DNA of 64,000 nucleotides from positions 434,001-498,000 of the forward strand of contig CAVSMU010000010.1 of NCBI GenBank assembly GCA_963729075.1. Direction: 5' to 3'. A program made the translations under genes and the position numbers. Each line of letters begins with the position of its first letter. Position 1 is the first letter of the stretch. Below the pieces are notes generated by a model that saw only the letters and a list, made by a program, of their open reading frames with translations, ran no database searches and was not told the origin of the DNA. The DNA is from WHSW01 sp963729075 (GTDB taxonomy: Bacteria > Actinomycetota > Thermoleophilia > Solirubrobacterales > 70-9). Shown here piece by piece: positions 17,082 to 25,023 of this stretch.

Positions 17082-18496
17082 CGAGCGGCCTCCTCGGCGA
17101 CCTGGGGCTTTGTCTCGCTATCCGAGACAAAGGACCGGGTCGCCGCCGGAATCGCTTGGGCGAGGGCATCCGCGAGCTGGTCGATGTCGTCGCGGCTGCG
17201 CCGCTCCGTAATCGCCACCAGCAGCCCGTCTTGGTACTCGGGATACTCGCGACCGAGCGGATAGCCCGCGGCGATCCCCTCCTCGCTGACCCGGTCGACC
17301 ACCTCGGCCACGGGCGCATCCAGGCGTAGCGCGAACTCCCGCGCCACCGGCGCCTCGTGCAAGAGCTCGATCCCGTCGACGGCGGCGAGGCGCTTTCGCG
17401 CGTAGGCGGTGCGCCGGACGAGCAGCTCGCCGAGCTCGACGATGCCGTCGCGGCCCAGCCAGGCCAGGTAGATCGTGCCGGCGAGCGCATTCAGGGCCTG
17501 TGAGGTGCAGATGTTGTGGGTCGCCTTCTCGCGCCGGATGTGCTGCTCTCGGGTCTGCAGTGCGAGGACGAAGCCGCGCCGGCCGTCGACATCGGTGGTC
17601 TCGCCGGCGATCCGGCCGGGCATCCGGCGCAGGTGGTCCTCGGTCGCGGCGAAGAAGCCGAACGACGGACCGCCGAAGTCGAGCCGGTTGCCCAACGGCT
17701 GGCCCTCGCCCACTGCGATGTCCACCCCGCACTCGCCCGGCGGGCGCAGGACCCCGAGCGTGATCGGGTCGACGGAGGCGACGCAGAGGGCACCCGACTC
17801 GTGCGCGGCGGCAGCGATCGCGTCAAGGTCCTCCACGGCGCCGAGGAAGTTGGGGTTCTGGACGAAGACGGCGGCGACGTCGGTGTCGATGTAGTTCTCG
17901 AACTCGCGCGGATCCGTGAGCCCGTCGCGCAGTCCGACCTCGACGACCTTGGCGCCGAAGCCCCGCGCGTAGGTCTCGAGCGTCGCGCGCGCGTGCGGAT
18001 GCAGGCCCCGCGAGACGACCAGCCGCGGTCGCTCGCGCTTGGCGGCCCCGAGCGCCAGGTAGGCCGCCGACGCCACCGACGAGGGGCCCTCGTACATCGA
18101 CGCGTTCGCGACCGGGAGCGCGGTCAGCTCGGAGATCGCGGTCTGGAACTCGAACATCACCTGCAGCCCGCCCTGGGAGACCTCGGCCTGATACGGCGTG
18201 TACGGGGTCAGGAACTCCGAGCGCGAGACGATCGCGTCGACCAGCGCCGGGACGTAGTGGTCGTACATCCCGGCGCCGATGAAGCAGGTCTCCGCGTCCG
18301 CGTCGGCGTTGCGGGCCGCGAGCGCGGCGAGCTGGTCGAAGACCTCGGTCTCCGAGCGCCCGTCCGGGAGCTCCAGCGGACGCTCGAGCCGCAGCTTCTC
18401 GGGGATGTCGGCGAAGAGCTCCTCGGTGGAGGCGACGCCGATCGCTGCGAGCATCGCCGCGCGGTCGGCGTCGGTGGCTGAGGTGTAGCGGCTCAC
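17078..18496 (-). CDS. gcvPA: Glycine dehydrogenase (decarboxylating), subunit 1
   Basis: N-terminal half of the P protein, about 472 aa from the GTG at 18496 (VSRYTSATDADRAAML). An 11-codon upstream extension to 18529 is possible but not family-like. Motifs include CFIGAGMYDHYVPALVDAI, TPYQAEVSQGGLQVMFEFQT, NASMYEGPSSVASAAYLAL and the late IVELGELLVRRTAYARKRL. It forms the heterotetrameric P protein with GcvPB, which decarboxylates glycine and passes the methylamine to GcvH. Confidence 0.95.
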   Translation of the reverse strand: MSRYTSATDADRAAMLAAIGVASTEELFADIPEKLRLERPLELPDGRSETEVFDQLAALAARNADADAETCFIGAGMYDHYVPALVDAIVSRSEFLTPYTPYQAEVSQGGLQVMFEFQTAISELTALPVANASMYEGPSSVASAAYLALGAAKRERPRLVVSRGLHPHARATLETYARGFGAKVVEVGLRDGLTDPREFENYIDTDVAAVFVQNPNFLGAVEDLDAIAAAAHESGALCVASVDPITLGVLRPPGECGVDIAVGEGQPLGNRLDFGGPSFGFFAATEDHLRRMPGRIAGETTDVDGRRGFVLALQTREQHIRREKATHNICTSQALNALAGTIYLAWLGRDGIVELGELLVRRTAYARKRLAAVDGIELLHEAPVAREFALRLDAPVAEVVDRVSEEGIAAGYPLGREYPEYQDGLLVAITERRSRDDIDQLADALAQAIPAATRSFVSDSETKPQVAEEAAR

Positions 18497-18616
18497 GGGG
18501 ATTGATGCTAGAGGGGTGCAAGGCGCCACTTTCGGGCGCCCCTCGCAGAAATCGCTACCCGATGCGCCGCTCGGCGAACCGGCACCCGGCCGGTCGTCGC
18601 GCGGCGCGGCGTGCGA

Positions 18617-19009
18617 TCAGCCGCTCGCCAGCAGCTCGCGATAGGCCGCGACGTCGAGCAGCTGCTCGACCTCATCGGGATCGGACAGCCGCACCCGCAC
18701 CAGCCACCCCTCGCCGTAGGGGTCCTCGTTGATCCGCTCCGGGCTGTCGGAGAGCGCCTCGTTGACCGCGACCACCTCGCCCGACAGGGGCGCGTAGACG
18801 TCGGAGACGGCCTTCACCGACTCGATCTCGGCGTAGGGCTGGTCCTTCGAGACCTCGGAGCCGACCTCGGGAGGCTCGAAGAAGACGATCTCGCCGAGCG
18901 CATCCTGCGCGTACCACGTGACCCCGAAGGTGCCCTCGTCCCCCTCGATCCGCGCCCAGTCGTGCTCGGGGTGGTACTTGAGGTCTTCGGGGTAGGTCTC
19001 CTCGGGCAA
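18617..19009 (-). CDS. gcvH: Glycine cleavage system H protein
   Basis: Lipoyl carrier of the glycine cleavage system. I choose the TTG at 19009 because AGGAGG lies 6 bases before it and the protein then begins LPEETYPEDLKYHPEHDWAR, giving the usual length of about 130 aa. The frame is open to 19063, but the extra residues are Arg-rich. The lipoylation site is Lys 66 in AEIESVKAVSDVYAPLSGEV. The end NEDPYGEGWLVRVRLSDP is also typical. Confidence 0.95.
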   Translation of the reverse strand: MPEETYPEDLKYHPEHDWARIEGDEGTFGVTWYAQDALGEIVFFEPPEVGSEVSKDQPYAEIESVKAVSDVYAPLSGEVVAVNEALSDSPERINEDPYGEGWLVRVRLSDPDEVEQLLDVAAYRELLASG

Positions 19010-19132
19010 ACTGGACCTCCTCTCCTGGTCACTCCGGCGACGCGCAACTCTATCCCGCGTCACGGTACGGCGTTAGGCGTTGCGCCATGCCTCCGGGGCG
19101 TGCCCGTCTCGGACGGTGGCTGGAGGGATGAC

Positions 19133-19158
19133 GACGGGGCGGCCGAAGCCGCCCCGTC
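19133..19158 (-). terminator. Perfect GC hairpin after the secreted-protein gene
   Basis: 11 bp perfect stem (GACGGGGCGGC / GCCGCCCCGTC) with a 4-base loop, about 25 bases downstream of the stop at 19184 on the minus strand. It separates that gene from gcvH. No T tract is present. Confidence 0.6.
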
Positions 19159-19183
19159 GACAACGCGTTGTGAGTCCGATTCG

Positions 19184-19828
19184 CTACGGAGTCGGAATCC
19201 CGGTCATGTTGATCGCCGCGTCGTCCTTGATCACAGTGCCGTTAAGCGTGGCACAGTGAGCGTCGCGGTATGGGCCCCGGCGGCGACGTTGTTTGCGGAG
19301 CCAAGTACGGTCAGGCTGGCCTCGTTGTCCGTGCCGATGTCGTCGAACGTGGTCTCGTAACCGAGGCTGATCAAGTCGCCGTCGAGCCGTAGCGTGCACT
19401 GGGCGCGCTGCGTCGGCTTGGGCACCCTCAAGCTCCACGGTGCCGGCAACCAAGACCTGGCTCGGTCCCGTCGTCGTGATCTGCCCGGTGACGACGTCCG
19501 TACCGCCGCCGATGTTGACCACAGCCGCGTCTTGAGCCGCGCCGGAGGTCGACCGCACATCCCCCAGCGGCTTACCGCCGAGGTTGGTCGCGTTCGTCGC
19601 GTTCGTCGCGTTCGTCGCGTTGTCGGCGAGGTTGACATGCGAACCGGAGACGTTCTTTCGAAGCTGCTTCTTGGCCTGCTTCTTGGCGATCTGCTTCACC
19701 TTCGACTTGGTGACCGCCCTGTTGAGCGCGTCGGTCCCGGCGACGGCCGAGCCGGCGAGCGCGAACGAGAGCGCAACGCAGGCGACCACCATCGCCGGCG
19801 ACGGCCCCGACAGCCTGAGACTTCTCAT
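19184..19828 (-). CDS. Small secreted protein with Asn-Ala-Thr repeats; two compensating frame breaks
   Basis: The N-terminus is a signal region (MRSLRLSGPSPAMVVACVAL, then SFALAGSAVAGTDALNRAVT) and a Lys-rich helix (KQIAKKQAKKQLRKN). A NAT-NAT-NAT-NAT repeat follows. Two stretches make sense only in the other frame: the middle part (PKPTQRAQCTLRLDGDLISL, GYETTFDDIGTDNEASLTVL) is in the frame that ends at 19231. The last part (CATLNGTVIKDDAAINMTGI) returns to the first frame. The shifts lie near 19425 and 19245 and cancel out. Corrected, the protein is about 214 aa. The function is unknown; this kind of secreted protein is common in Thermoleophilia. Confidence 0.65.
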   Translation of the reverse strand: MRSLRLSGPSPAMVVACVALSFALAGSAVAGTDALNRAVTKSKVKQIAKKQAKKQLRKNVSGSHVNLADNATNATNATNATNLGGKPLGDVRSTSGAAQDAAVVNIGGGTDVVTGQITTTGPSQVLVAGTVELEGAQADAARPVHATARRRLDQPRLRDHVRRHRHGQRGQPDRTWLRKQRRRRGPYRDAHCATLNGTVIKDDAAINMTGIPTP

Positions 19829-21038
19829 CCGTTCCCTCCAGTCGTTTCGCGAGGCATCCCTGCTTCCTGCCGCACCGACCCCCGCGAGATTCAGTAGTTC
19901 CGCCCCACCCTCTCCGACCGCGCCTCGATGTCAAGTCCTCGCCGCCGGCAAGCGACAGCAGCGGGCGCTTCTCGACCCGCGCGGCGCGCCGCTTGCCGCG
20001 CACGTCGATCTCGAGCTCGGTGCCGGGCTCGGCGAGGTCGCGGCGGACGTAGGCCATGCCGATCCCCTGCTCGAGGGACGGCGAGAAGGTCCCGCTCGTG
20101 ACCAGGCCCGCCGGCTCGCCGTCGGCGAGCACGGGGTTGCCCTGCCGCGGGACGCCGCGCTCGGTGAGCACGAACGGCGCCAACCGCTCGGGCGTTCCGT
20201 CGGCGCGCGCCCGCGCCACGGCGTCCGAGCCGATGAACCCGGTCTCCTCCACACAGCACCAGCCGAGCCCGGCCTCGATCGGGTTGCGCTCCACCGAGAG
20301 GTCGTTGCCGTAGAGGTGGAAGCAGGCCTCGAGTCGCAGCGTGTCGCGGGCGCCGAGCCCGGCGGGGGTCGCCCCGGCCTCGAGCAGCGCGCTCCAGAGC
20401 GCCTCGGCGCCGGCGGGATCGATCAGCACCTCCACCCCGTCCTCGCCCGTGTAGCCGGTTCCGCAGACCAGCGCCTCGCCGCCACCGATCGCCTCCGGCA
20501 CCGTCAGGGTCGCGGTCCGCATCCGCCGCGGCAGCTCGCCCTCGAGCACTCCGGCGACGATCCCACGCGCCGTCGGTCCCTGGACCGCCAGCATCGCGTA
20601 GTCGTCGAGACGATCGCGCACCTCGGCCTCGAAGGGGGGCGCGTGCTCGCGAAACCAGGCCAGGTCGCGATCGTGGTTGGCGGCGTTGGTGACCGTCAGG
20701 TAGCGATCGTCGCCGAGCCGGTAGGTGAACAGGTCGTCGAGCACCCCGCCGTCCTCGCGGCAGAGGACCGAGTACTGCGCGCCGCCGACGTCGATCGCCG
20801 CGACGTCGTTGGAGAGCAGTCGCTGGAGTAGGTCGAGGGCTCCCGGCCCCCGGGTCGCGATCTGGCCCATGTGCGAGACGTCGAAGACCCCGCAGGCGCT
20901 GCGGACCGCGAGGTGCTCGGGGCGCACGCCCTCATAGGACACCGGCATCTGCCAGCCGGCGAACGGCACCATGCGCGCGCCGGCGGCGAGGTGGGCCTCG
21001 TACAGGGGTGTCCGCCTGCTGACCGCGGTCGACTCCAC
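19572..21038 (-). CDS. gcvT: Aminomethyltransferase (glycine cleavage T protein), stop displaced
   Basis: Transfers the methylene group from GcvH-bound intermediate to tetrahydrofolate. It starts MESTAVSRRTPLYEAHLAAG and has MVPFAGWQMPVSYEGV, GVFDVSHMGQI, VCGTGYTGEDGVEVLIDP and LGARDTLRLEACFHLYGNDL. The family-like region ends at about residue 365 (KRRAARVEKRPLL, near 19945). The frame then runs on for about 120 Arg-rich residues through the start of the next gene. A one-base frame change near 19940-19955 would give a stop at 19931, the normal length. A frame error in the last codons is the likely explanation. Confidence 0.9.
   Translation of the reverse strand: MESTAVSRRTPLYEAHLAAGARMVPFAGWQMPVSYEGVRPEHLAVRSACGVFDVSHMGQIATRGPGALDLLQRLLSNDVAAIDVGGAQYSVLCREDGGVLDDLFTYRLGDDRYLTVTNAANHDRDLAWFREHAPPFEAEVRDRLDDYAMLAVQGPTARGIVAGVLEGELPRRMRTATLTVPEAIGGGEALVCGTGYTGEDGVEVLIDPAGAEALWSALLEAGATPAGLGARDTLRLEACFHLYGNDLSVERNPIEAGLGWCCVEETGFIGSDAVARARADGTPERLAPFVLTERGVPRQGNPVLADGEPAGLVTSGTFSPSLEQGIGMAYVRRDLAEPGTELEIDVRGKRRAARVEKRPLLSLAGGEDLTSRRGRRGWGGTTESRGGRCGRKQGCLAKRLEGTDEKSQAVGAVAGDGGRLRCALVRARRLGRRRDRRAQQGGHQVEGEADRQEAGQEAASKERLRFACQPRRQRDERDERDERDQPRR
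19583..19618 (-). repeat. Four 9-base tandem repeats inside the secreted-protein gene
   Basis: Units of GTTSGTCGC repeat four times on the plus strand; one has a single substitution. On the coding strand they give Asn-Ala-Thr triplets. Such short coding repeats are prone to length change by slippage. Confidence 0.8.
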
Positions 21039-21068
21039 CGCGCTGAGGCTATACCCACACCCTGCGGC

Positions 21069-21830
21069 TCAGCCGATCGCGCTGCCGCCGAACAGGCAGA
21101 CGTTGCCGTCGCCGTAGACGCCGTTGCCGCCGGCGAGGTTGCCGTTCTTGATGGCGACGGCGAAGCTGCCGGTGAGGCCGGTGCCGTCGGGCGCCATGGC
21201 CCGCCAGCCGTCGCCGTCACCCTCGAACGCCGCGCCCGCGCCGGTGACCGTCTCGGTCGCGAGCTCGCGATCCTCCTCGGGCGTGTCCGGGTTGAGGAAG
21301 TCCGTAGCCGCGGCGCCCCCCTGCTTGCGATCGCCACCGGACGCGTCGAAGATCGCACCCGCCTCGGTGCTCTCGATGTAGATCTCGCCGAACAGCCGGT
21401 CGGCCGCGGTGTCGCGGAAGCACTTGGCGTACACGGAGAGGGCGCCCTTCGTCGCCAGTGCGATCCTCGGCGCGGCCGCCTGCGCGGCGTCCTCGCTCGG
21501 ACCGTCGGTCGCGCCGACGCGCTCGATCCCGACGCCGAACGGCGTCACGGTCTGCACCGTCCTGGCCTCCGGCACCGCCTCGAGCCTGTCCTCGAGGATC
21601 TGCTTGCCCTTCAGCGCGTCCCTCTGAACGTCGGATCCGCGTAGTGAGTGGCCCTTGATGTGCTTCGAGCGCACCGCCTCGCGCTTGATGTCACCCGAGG
21701 TCACGGTGTTCTGCCCAGGAAGCGCGGCCGCGGCGCCCGTCATCGCGGCGACGAGCGCCACGAGGGCGACGACCAGCGCCGGTGAGGGCCGCGCGACCCT
21801 GGCCTTCTTCATTCGAGCCGAGAACCGCAC
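21069..21830 (-). CDS. Secreted protein with DIK/HIK/SLRGSDV repeats
   Basis: 253 aa; a start at 21812 (MKKARVARPSPALVVALVAL) is also possible and would put the basic residues directly before the signal helix. After the signal (AMTGAAAALPGQNTV) comes a run of degenerate units of the form SGDIKREAVRSKHIKGHSL and RGSDVQRDALKGKQI. The C-terminal domain (AKCFRDTAADRLFGEIYIES, NGVYGDGNVCLFGGSAIG) has two Cys that could pair. The family is recognised only as a recurring actinobacterial secreted type without known function. It sits between ftsZ and gcvT. Confidence 0.7.
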   Translation of the reverse strand: MRFSARMKKARVARPSPALVVALVALVAAMTGAAAALPGQNTVTSGDIKREAVRSKHIKGHSLRGSDVQRDALKGKQILEDRLEAVPEARTVQTVTPFGVGIERVGATDGPSEDAAQAAAPRIALATKGALSVYAKCFRDTAADRLFGEIYIESTEAGAIFDASGGDRKQGGAAATDFLNPDTPEEDRELATETVTGAGAAFEGDGDGWRAMAPDGTGLTGSFAVAIKNGNLAGGNGVYGDGNVCLFGGSAIG

Positions 21831-21860
21831 GCCGAGGCGGGAGTTGCGCTCCCGGGCGAC

Positions 21861-22946
21861 TCAGCTGCCGCGCAGGAACGGCGGCACGTCGATTTCGTCA
21901 TCGGAGACCGTCAGCTCACGGCGCTCACGGTCGCCCAGCCCCTCGACCTGACGGCGGCGGCTGCGCTCGCGAACCCGCATCGGGCTGCGGGCCATGGTCT
22001 CGAAGCCCTCGAAGCCCGTCGCGATCACGGTCACCCGCACCTCGTCGCCGACGCTGCCGTCGATCACCGTGCCGAAGATGATGTTGGCGCCCTTGTCGGC
22101 CGTCGAGACGACGATGTCGGCGGCCTCGTTGACCTCGAACAGGTTGAGGTCGTCGGAGCCGGTGAAGTTGAGCAGCATCCCGGTCGCGCCCTCGATGGAC
22201 TCCTCCATCAGCGGCGAGGAGATCGCCATCTTGGCCGCCTCCGCCGCGCGGTTCTCGCCCGAGGCGGTGCCGACGCCCATCATCGCCGAGCCAGCGTCGG
22301 ACATCACCGTGCGCACGTCGGCAAAGTCGAGGTTGATCTGGCCCGGCGTCGTGATCAGGTCGGTGATCCCCTGCACGCCTTGGCGCAGGATGTCGTCGGC
22401 CATCCGGAACGCCTCCTGCACGGAGGTACGCCGCTCGACCACCTCGAGCAGCTTCTGGTTCGGAACGATGATCAGCGTGTCGCACTTGGCGCGCAGCTTG
22501 TCGATGCCGTCGAGCGCCTGCTGCATGCGGCGATGACCCTCGAACTCGAACGGCTTCGTCACGACTCCGACGGTCAGCGCGCCGATCTCCTCCTTGGCGA
22601 TCTCGGCGATCACCGGCGCGGCGCCCGTCCCGGTCCCACCGCCCTCGCCGGCGGTGACGAAGACCATGTCGGCGCCCTTGAGCGCCTCCTTGATGTCGTC
22701 GCGCGACTCCGCGGCGGCGCCGGCGCCCACGTCGGGGTTGGCACCCGCGCCGAGCCCGTGCGTGAGCTGGTGACCGACCGCGAGCTTGATGTCCGCCTCG
22801 CACGCCTGCAGCGCCTGGACGTCGGTGTTGACGGCGATGAACTCGACGCCTTTGAGCCCGGCGTCGACCATGCGGCTGACCGCGTTGGTGCCGCCACCGC
22901 CGGCGCCGACCACCTTGATCACCGCGAGATAGGACGACTCGACCAT
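21861..22946 (-). CDS. ftsZ: Cell division protein FtsZ
   Basis: Tubulin-like GTPase that forms the Z ring, 361 aa. It contains the GTP-binding signature TAGEGGGTGTGAAPVI, N-terminal VVGAGGGGTNAVSRM, and the T7 catalytic loop GQINLDFADVRTVM. It ends with a short conserved tail, DEIDVPPFLRGS, that normally binds membrane anchors. It is last in the dcw order, preceded by a roughly 210-base gap with its own promoter, so it can be expressed separately from ftsQ. Confidence 0.98.
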   Translation of the reverse strand: MVESSYLAVIKVVGAGGGGTNAVSRMVDAGLKGVEFIAVNTDVQALQACEADIKLAVGHQLTHGLGAGANPDVGAGAAAESRDDIKEALKGADMVFVTAGEGGGTGTGAAPVIAEIAKEEIGALTVGVVTKPFEFEGHRRMQQALDGIDKLRAKCDTLIIVPNQKLLEVVERRTSVQEAFRMADDILRQGVQGITDLITTPGQINLDFADVRTVMSDAGSAMMGVGTASGENRAAEAAKMAISSPLMEESIEGATGMLLNFTGSDDLNLFEVNEAADIVVSTADKGANIIFGTVIDGSVGDEVRVTVIATGFEGFETMARSPMRVRERSRRRQVEGLGDRERRELTVSDDEIDVPPFLRGS

Positions 22947-23041
22947 CTTCTCCCGTTCCTGAGTTGACCGTTCGCGTTTACGTCCGAGACTGAAGCAAGA
23001 CTTGAGTGTTTTCCGCTCTTTGCAGCCTAGACGTCAAGGCG

Positions 23042-23070
23042 ACGGTAGGGCATCCGGGCTTTGCTGTCAA
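23042..23070 (-). promoter_or_regulatory. Candidate ftsZ promoter
   Basis: On the minus strand TTGACA (23070-23065) is followed by exactly 17 bases and TACCGT (23047-23042), a good match to the vegetative actinobacterial -35 and TANNNT -10 boxes. It lies about 95-120 bases upstream of the ftsZ start. A second TTGACG follows at about 23040, without an obvious -10. Confidence 0.6.
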
Positions 23071-23111
23071 TCGAGCCCCCGAATCCCGGCATGGAATCAT
23101 GCATCCGCCAG

Positions 23112-23134
23112 ACCCTCGATCACTGATCGAGGGT
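23112..23134. promoter_or_regulatory. Perfect 23-base palindrome between ftsQ and ftsZ
   Basis: ACCCTCGATCA and TGATCGAGGGT are separated by one base. It starts 25 bases after the ftsQ stop and lies 40 bases upstream of the ftsZ -35 box. It could be a terminator for the murD-ftsQ run (no T tract) or an operator for the ftsZ promoter. The two roles cannot be separated here. Confidence 0.55.
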
Positions 23135-23158
23135 TGACATAGATCCTAAAGTCTCGAC

Positions 23159-24094
23159 CTAGACTGGAGGCTCGGCCGATTGCAGGGAGTTCGCCGCCCC
23201 GCCCGCGGCCGGGCGCTCGGGCACCCGCACGTCTACGTAGCTGAGCGCGTCGAGCTTCGGGTCCGCGAGCACCGCTGCGGCGGCGGCCCACTTCTCGTGC
23301 GCCCCGGAACCGGTGCCGAAGCGCACCGGGATGTCACCGCGAAGGGTGATCTCGACCCCGTAGTCGTCCGTGTAGTCGATCCCCTCGATCAGCGGCCGGA
23401 GGGGCTCGGGGATCGCGCCGACCACCAGCGCCTGCTCCAGCGGCTCTCCGCCGAGGGTGCCCTCGGCCGGCACCTGATCCACCTCGAGCACCGGCAGCTC
23501 GTCCTCGGCGACCGGTACGCCGGTGAGCAGGGTCCCGTCGGCGGCGACCGGCACCTCGTGGCCGCCACCGCGCACGAGCATCCGCGGCGGGCGCTCGGCG
23601 ACCTCGATCCGCATCCCGTGCGGGAAGTTCGGGTCGATGCTCAGCGACTCGATCGTCGGGTACGCGGAGGCGATCTGCTCGATCCGGTCCTCATCTACGT
23701 GCAGCGTCGTCATCCGCTTCGCGGCCGCGGTCAGCTCGGCGACGATCTGCTCGCGCTCGCCGGCAGTCACCCCGACGACGTCGACGTCGTCGACCGCGAC
23801 CAGCGACGAGTCGCGCAGCCAGAACAGGTATCCGCCGCCGAGGACGACGAGCAGCACGGCGAGGACCAGCAGGCGTGTACGCCAGGACCGCGGCGTGCGC
23901 CGGCGGCGGCCGCCCGGCCGCCGGCGGCGAAGCGAGAACCGCCGCGGCGCGCGCCGGCGCCGCGTCGTCGTCCGCCGCGTCGGTCGCCTGCTCGGCGGGC
24001 GCCCGGGCGGACGCGAGGAGCGCCGTGCGGGTCGGGCCGCGGAAGCCGAGGACCGGCGTTTTCCGGCAGCGGTAGCGGCCCGGGATCGGCTCAT
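23159..24094 (-). CDS. ftsQ: Cell division protein FtsQ (DivIB)
   Basis: 311 aa from the ATG at 24094, 17 bases after murB. A long basic cytoplasmic N-terminus of about 75 residues (Arg-, Pro- and Thr-rich) precedes one membrane helix (LLVLAVLLVVLGGGYLFWLR). The POTRA domain follows (VDDVDVVGVTAGEREQIVAE) with the beta domain (IESLSIDPNFPHGMRIEVAE, MLVRGGGHEVPVAADGTLLT). FtsQ links early and late divisome proteins. The unusually long Arg-rich leader is typical of high-GC actinobacteria. Confidence 0.9.
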   Translation of the reverse strand: MSRSRAATAAGKRRSSASAARPARRSSRPPGRPPSRRPTRRTTTRRRRAPRRFSLRRRRPGGRRRRTPRSWRTRLLVLAVLLVVLGGGYLFWLRDSSLVAVDDVDVVGVTAGEREQIVAELTAAAKRMTTLHVDEDRIEQIASAYPTIESLSIDPNFPHGMRIEVAERPPRMLVRGGGHEVPVAADGTLLTGVPVAEDELPVLEVDQVPAEGTLGGEPLEQALVVGAIPEPLRPLIEGIDYTDDYGVEITLRGDIPVRFGTGSGAHEKWAAAAAVLADPKLDALSYVDVRVPERPAAGGAANSLQSAEPPV

Positions 24095-24111
24095 CGGGAC
24101 GTGATTCGCCG

Positions 24112-25023
24112 TCAGAGCGTCCAGCCCTGCGGCCAATCGACCTCGCCGAGCACCTGAACCTCCGGCTCGAGCTCGATGCCGAAGCGCTCGTGCACGCGCC
24201 GGCGGCCCTGGGCCATCACCCGGAGCACGTCCGTGGTGGTGGCCGTGCCGGTGTTCTCGACGAAGTTCGCGTGCTTTGGTGAGAACCTGGCGCCCCCGAC
24301 CGTCAGCCCCTGGCAACCGGCGGCCTCGAGGAGCTGGCCCGCCGTGCGCCCCTCCGCGCGCGCGTCGTCGGGGTTCTTGAACGTCGACCCGAAGGTCTTG
24401 ATCCCGGAGGGCTGAGCCTCGCGGCGCTGCTCCCGCATCTCTGCCAGGATCGCCTTGACCGCCGCGGGCTCGGCCTCCGCGAGAGCGAAGCCGGCACGCG
24501 AGACGACCTCGCCCGGGCGCAGGTTCGAGCTGCGGTAGGCGAACCCGAGCTCCCCGGGGTCCCTGCGCTCGGCGCCGCCGGCGGTGCAGACGTCCACCCA
24601 CTCGAGCACCCGTGCCAGCTCGCCGCCGTAGGCGTTGGCGTTCATCCGCACGGCGCCCCCGACGGTGCCGGGGATGTTGATCCCGAACTCGAGCCCGCCC
24701 AGCCCCCAGCCGGCGGCCTTGGCCGCGGCCGACGGCAGGCGGGCGCCGCCGCCGAGTACCAGTTGGTGGCCGTCGCGCTCGATCTCGGCCAGCTCCCCGG
24801 CGAGCTTCAGGACGAGGCCGCGAACGCCGGCGTCGGCGACCAGCAGGTTCGAGCCCGAGCCGACCACCTCGACCGCGAGCGCCTCGGCGGCCGCCCAGGC
24901 GAGCACCTCGATCAGCTCGCGCTCGGACCCCGGCCGCGCGAACAGCTCCGCGTCGCCCCCGGCGCGAACCGTGGTCAGTCGCGCCAGCGGATAGTCGCGC
25001 TCGACTCCCGGTGGCAGGCTCAC
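24112..25023 (-). CDS. murB: UDP-N-acetylenolpyruvoylglucosamine reductase
   Basis: Flavoprotein that makes UDP-MurNAc, 303 aa from the GTG at 25023, which overlaps the murC stop (GTGA). FAD-binding motifs are VGSGSNLLVAD and FGINIPGTVGGAVRMNANAY. The C-terminal part has GIKTFGSTFKNPD with the catalytic Ser, and FSPKHANFVENTGTAT. The longer frame to 25146 overlaps murC and is not family-like. Confidence 0.95.
   Translation of the reverse strand: MSLPPGVERDYPLARLTTVRAGGDAELFARPGSERELIEVLAWAAAEALAVEVVGSGSNLLVADAGVRGLVLKLAGELAEIERDGHQLVLGGGARLPSAAAKAAGWGLGGLEFGINIPGTVGGAVRMNANAYGGELARVLEWVDVCTAGGAERRDPGELGFAYRSSNLRPGEVVSRAGFALAEAEPAAVKAILAEMREQRREAQPSGIKTFGSTFKNPDDARAEGRTAGQLLEAAGCQGLTVGGARFSPKHANFVENTGTATTTDVLRVMAQGRRRVHERFGIELEPEVQVLGEVDWPQGWTL

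Noticed and set aside
19583..19618. Short tandem repeats as a CRISPR-like array
   Set aside because: Nine-base coding repeats without spacers, inside a secreted-protein gene; no cas genes in the window.
19929..19934. TTGACA on the minus strand, possible promoter for the secreted-protein gene at 19828
   Set aside because: No acceptable -10 box at 16-18 bases spacing (AGGGTG is found instead).
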